DNA from: Marinoscillum furvescens DSM 4134
GTDB lineage: Bacteria; Bacteroidota; Bacteroidia; Cytophagales; Cyclobacteriaceae
NCBI RefSeq assembly: GCF_003386095.1
Contig: NZ_QREG01000025.1
Location: 19,638 to 83,637 of the forward strand
DNA length: 64,000 nucleotides
Direction of reading: 5' to 3'
Part shown: in pieces, positions 61,650 through 64,000 of the stretch
How the letters are laid out: each line of letters opens with the position of its first letter
Numbering within the stretch: the stretch's first letter is position 1
Translations under genes and position numbers: made by a program
Notes under the pieces: generated by a model
The model's database searches: none
Told to the model about the DNA's origin: nothing
The model's input: only the letters and a program-made list of their open reading frames with translations

Positions 61650-62416
61650 TGACTTTAGATACATTCAACTTAGAAGGAAAAGTAGCGCTGGTAACAGGAT
61701 GTAAGCGCGGAATAGGTAAAGCTATGGCTGAAGGCCTTGCAGAGGCTGGAGCAGACATTATTGGTGTTTCGGCATCTTTGGAGCTTTCGGGTAGTGAAGT
61801 GGAAAAATCAGTAACTGCTCTGGGACGTAAATTCAAAGCCTATCAGTGTGACTTCTCCAACAGAGAGGCATTGCATGCCTTTCTGAAACAGGTAAAAGAA
61901 GAAAACCCTACAATAGATATACTTATCAACAATGCAGGCACCATCAAGCGTGCACCTGCAGCGGAGCATCCAGACGAAATGTGGGATGAAGTGATCGAAG
62001 TAAACCTCAATTCACAATTTGTAATCTCACGAGAGATCGGAAAGACCATGGTAGAGCGTGGAAGTGGTAAAATCATCTTCACAGCATCGCTACTTACTTT
62101 CCAGGGAGGCATTACCGTGCCCGGATACGCAGCCAGCAAAGGAGCCATCGGTCAGTTGACTATGGCACTGTCCAATGAGTGGGCGGCTAAAGGAGTAAAT
62201 GTCAATGCTATTGCTCCTGGCTATATCGCTACGGACAATACGCAAGCGCTGAGAGATGATCCAGATCGCAGCCAGGCAATACTCAGTCGTATTCCGCAGG
62301 GTAGATGGGGTAATCCAGAAGATTTTAAAGGGCCAACTGTCTTTTTGGCAAGTGCGGCTTCAAATTATATGAATGGATCCATCGTAACCGTAGATGGCGG
62401 CTGGATGGGAAGATAA
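61649..62416 (+). CDS. kduD: 2-dehydro-3-deoxy-D-gluconate 5-dehydrogenase
   Basis: KduD reduces 2,5-diketo-3-deoxygluconate to 2-keto-3-deoxygluconate. The 255-residue short-chain dehydrogenase has the cofactor loop TGCKRGIGKAMAE, NNAGTIKRAPA, a catalytic Ser in TASLLTFQGG, and the Tyr-Lys pair in YAASKGAIGQL. It ends VTVDGGWMGR. The NAGTIKR sequence and gene order after kduI support the assignment. It lies 10 bp before uxaC. Confidence 0.94.
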   Translation: MTLDTFNLEGKVALVTGCKRGIGKAMAEGLAEAGADIIGVSASLELSGSEVEKSVTALGRKFKAYQCDFSNREALHAFLKQVKEENPTIDILINNAGTIKRAPAAEHPDEMWDEVIEVNLNSQFVISREIGKTMVERGSGKIIFTASLLTFQGGITVPGYAASKGAIGQLTMALSNEWAAKGVNVNAIAPGYIATDNTQALRDDPDRSQAILSRIPQGRWGNPEDFKGPTVFLASAASNYMNGSIVTVDGGWMGR

Positions 62417-62426
62417 CAGACCAACA

Positions 62427-63827
62427 ATGAAGGAGTTTTTAGGAGAAGATTTTTTGCTCGAAACTGAGACTGCCAGGAAGCTTTACCATGATTACGCTTC
62501 CAGGATGCCGATTATTGATTACCATAACCACCTGCCCCCCAGGGATATCGCGGAGGATAGGGTGTTTAACAGCCTCACCGAGGCCTGGCTGGAGGGCGAC
62601 CATTACAAATGGAGGGCCATGAGAGCCAATGGCGTGGACGAGTCTTACATTACGGGTGATCAATCTGATAAAGATAAGTTTGTGAAGTGGTCGGAGACGG
62701 TTCCGGCCACTTTACGAAATCCACTTTATCACTGGACGCACCTGGAGCTACGCAGATATTTCGGTATCAATGAGCTTCTTAGCGGAAAAACGGGAGAGCA
62801 GGTGTTTGAAAAAGCCAATGCTCAAATCAGTTCTAAAGAATTCTCTTGTAAAAACCTTCTAAAGAAAATGAACGTCGAGGTGGTCTGTACTACAGACGAC
62901 CCGGCGGATTCATTGGAATACCACCAGCAACTTAAAGATGAAGGGTTTGAAGTAAAAGTATTGCCTACTTTTCGTCCGGATAAGTTGTATGCAGTGCAAG
63001 ATCCTGCTTCATATAAAGCATACCTCAAAAAACTGGAAAAAGCTGTAGGCTTCAGTATTGGAAATTTTGACGACCTCTTGCGTGCAGCCTGGCAGCGTGT
63101 AGAATTTTTCCATGAAGTAGGAGGTAGACTTTCTGATCATGGATTGGAACAACTGGACGATGTGGAGTGGACACAAAAAGATCTGGAAGCCATCTTCGTA
63201 AACCTGCTGAAAGGCAAGGTGCCCAGTGAGTTAGAAGTAAAGCAATACCGACTTGGGATGCTTACAGAGCTTTGCAAAATGTATCATTCTAAGGGATGGG
63301 CACAGCAGTTTCACCTGGGGGCCATTCGCAACAATAGTGAGCGCATGATGCGGCAACTTGGTCCGGATACAGGCTATGACTCTATCGGTGATTTTGATCA
63401 GGTAAAGGCTCTCAGTAAGTTTCTCAACAAACTGGACGATACCGATCAGCTGGCGAAAACCATTCTATACAATTTGAACCCGAAAGACAATGAAGCATTC
63501 GCTACCATGATTGGTAATTTTCAGGATGGAAAAACACCCGGTAAGATGCAGTTTGGCTCGGGATGGTGGTTTTTGGACCAAAAAGATGGAATGGAGCGCC
63601 AAATGAATGCTTTAAGCAATATGGGGCTGCTTAGCAGGTTTGTAGGTATGCTTACTGACAGCCGTAGCTTCCTGTCTTTTCCGAGGCATGAGTACTTCCG
63701 AAGGATTTTGTGCAACCTGATAGGAAATGATGTGGAGAATGGTGAGTTGCCCAATGATATCGAATGGCTAGGAAGTGTAGTAGAAGATATCTGCTACCAC
63801 AATGCGAGAAATTATTTCAACTTTTAA
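62427..63827 (+). CDS. uxaC: Glucuronate isomerase
   Basis: UxaC isomerises glucuronate to fructuronate (or galacturonate to tagaturonate). The ATG at 62427 gives 466 residues; the frame upstream to 62394 overlaps kduD. MPIIDYHNHLPPRDIA carries the first metal histidines; HWTHLELRRYFGI, CTTDDPADSLEYH, QFHLGAIRNNSERM and LTDSRSFLSFPRHEYFRRIL follow. Its product feeds the SDR and UxuA encoded in the neighbouring operon. Confidence 0.95.
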   Translation: MKEFLGEDFLLETETARKLYHDYASRMPIIDYHNHLPPRDIAEDRVFNSLTEAWLEGDHYKWRAMRANGVDESYITGDQSDKDKFVKWSETVPATLRNPLYHWTHLELRRYFGINELLSGKTGEQVFEKANAQISSKEFSCKNLLKKMNVEVVCTTDDPADSLEYHQQLKDEGFEVKVLPTFRPDKLYAVQDPASYKAYLKKLEKAVGFSIGNFDDLLRAAWQRVEFFHEVGGRLSDHGLEQLDDVEWTQKDLEAIFVNLLKGKVPSELEVKQYRLGMLTELCKMYHSKGWAQQFHLGAIRNNSERMMRQLGPDTGYDSIGDFDQVKALSKFLNKLDDTDQLAKTILYNLNPKDNEAFATMIGNFQDGKTPGKMQFGSGWWFLDQKDGMERQMNALSNMGLLSRFVGMLTDSRSFLSFPRHEYFRRILCNLIGNDVENGELPNDIEWLGSVVEDICYHNARNYFNF

Positions 63828-63851
63828 CAACTGATCAACTAATATTATATC

Positions 63852-64000
63852 ATGACAAAAAAAGTAGTAACCTTCGGAGAGATCATGCTTCGCCTGGCAC
63901 CTCCAGGCTTTTTGCGATTTTCTCAAGCCTCATCATTTGATGTGGTGTATGGTGGTGGTGAGTCCAATGTGGCGGTATCTCTTGCCAACTATGGTGTACC
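63852..64000 (+). CDS. kdgK: Sugar kinase (probable 2-keto-3-deoxygluconate kinase), cut by the window end
   Basis: The first 49 codons begin MTKKVVTFGEIMLRLAPPG and continue with VVYGGGESNVAVSLANYGVP, the N-terminal pattern of PfkB-family kinases with the substrate GG motif. After uxaC in a uronate operon, 2-keto-3-deoxygluconate kinase is the likely identity. The rest lies outside the window, so specificity cannot be tested. Confidence 0.85.
   Translation, partial: MTKKVVTFGEIMLRLAPPGFLRFSQASSFDVVYGGGESNVAVSLANYGV

Noticed and set aside
1..64000. rRNA, tRNA, CRISPR, insertion sequence or prophage signals
   Set aside because: Reading intergenic regions on both strands showed no cloverleaf-like genes, spaced repeats, transposase or phage genes.

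Overview
The window comes from a member of the Bacteroidota, most likely a marine or soil Cytophagia-type gliding bacterium. The evidence is the gliding genes gldA-gldF-gldG, a DUF4835/PorD-type type IX secretion protein, two predicted secreted enzymes ending in type IX sorting tails (an esterase and a GH16 glucanase), the phylum-typical omega-coaBC-DUF4835-recN gene order, and promoters resembling the Bacteroidota TTTG / TAnnTTTG pattern. I cannot fix the genus. I see no rRNA, tRNA, CRISPR, prophage or transposase gene.

Layout. 1-7.1 kb: ECF sigma factor (cut by the window edge), a GT2 glycosyltransferase, tgt, an LptF/LptG-type permease, a DMT permease, a YbjQ-like protein, a fatty-acid hydroxylase and ispE. 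7.1-10.4 kb: fabI, then a GMC flavoenzyme with a Tat-lipoprotein partner of the gluconate-2-dehydrogenase subunit 3 family; this pair resembles an FAD glucose / glucoside-3-dehydrogenase. 10.5-23 kb: housekeeping block (recN, PorD-like, coaBC, rpoZ, bamD, OstA-like, tilS, a cNMP-binding protein, mdh, ppk1, cupin). 23-38.8 kb: secreted esterase, MFS transporter, and a same-strand run of seven genes. These are two Gfo/Idh/MocA oxidoreductases, a TIM-barrel isomerase, a 1213-residue lipoprotein (cytochrome c - PA14 - beta-propeller - DUF1080 keto-glycoside hydrolase), an 865-residue lipoprotein (glucose/sorbosone dehydrogenase - PKD - cytochrome c - carbohydrate-binding-like tail), a Tat-exported TIM-barrel protein and a TonB-dependent receptor-like protein.

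38.8-55.4 kb: DinB-like protein with an exported Gfo/Idh enzyme, a CPA1-type antiporter lacking a key aspartate, a DEAD-box helicase, small unknown ORFs, secreted GH16, M49-like and M28 peptidases, an SMP-30-like lipoprotein, a phosphoesterase and gldAFG plus a DUF4340 protein. 55.4-56.8 kb is mostly noncoding and dense in inverted repeats, interrupted by one small lipoprotein gene. 56.8-64 kb: a uronate locus (SDR fructuronate reductase candidate, uxuA, LacI regulator, degenerate-Nudix regulator, kduI, kduD, uxaC, start of kdgK). Its two outward operons share an identical 19-bp palindrome overlapping the putative -7 boxes.

Together the genes suggest an organism that secretes polysaccharide-degrading enzymes through type IX secretion, feeds uronates to 2-keto-3-deoxygluconate, and oxidises sugars or glycosides in the cell envelope. 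The most unusual system is the oxidative glycoside locus at 24.5-38.8 kb, where cytochrome c modules are fused to sugar-acting domains.
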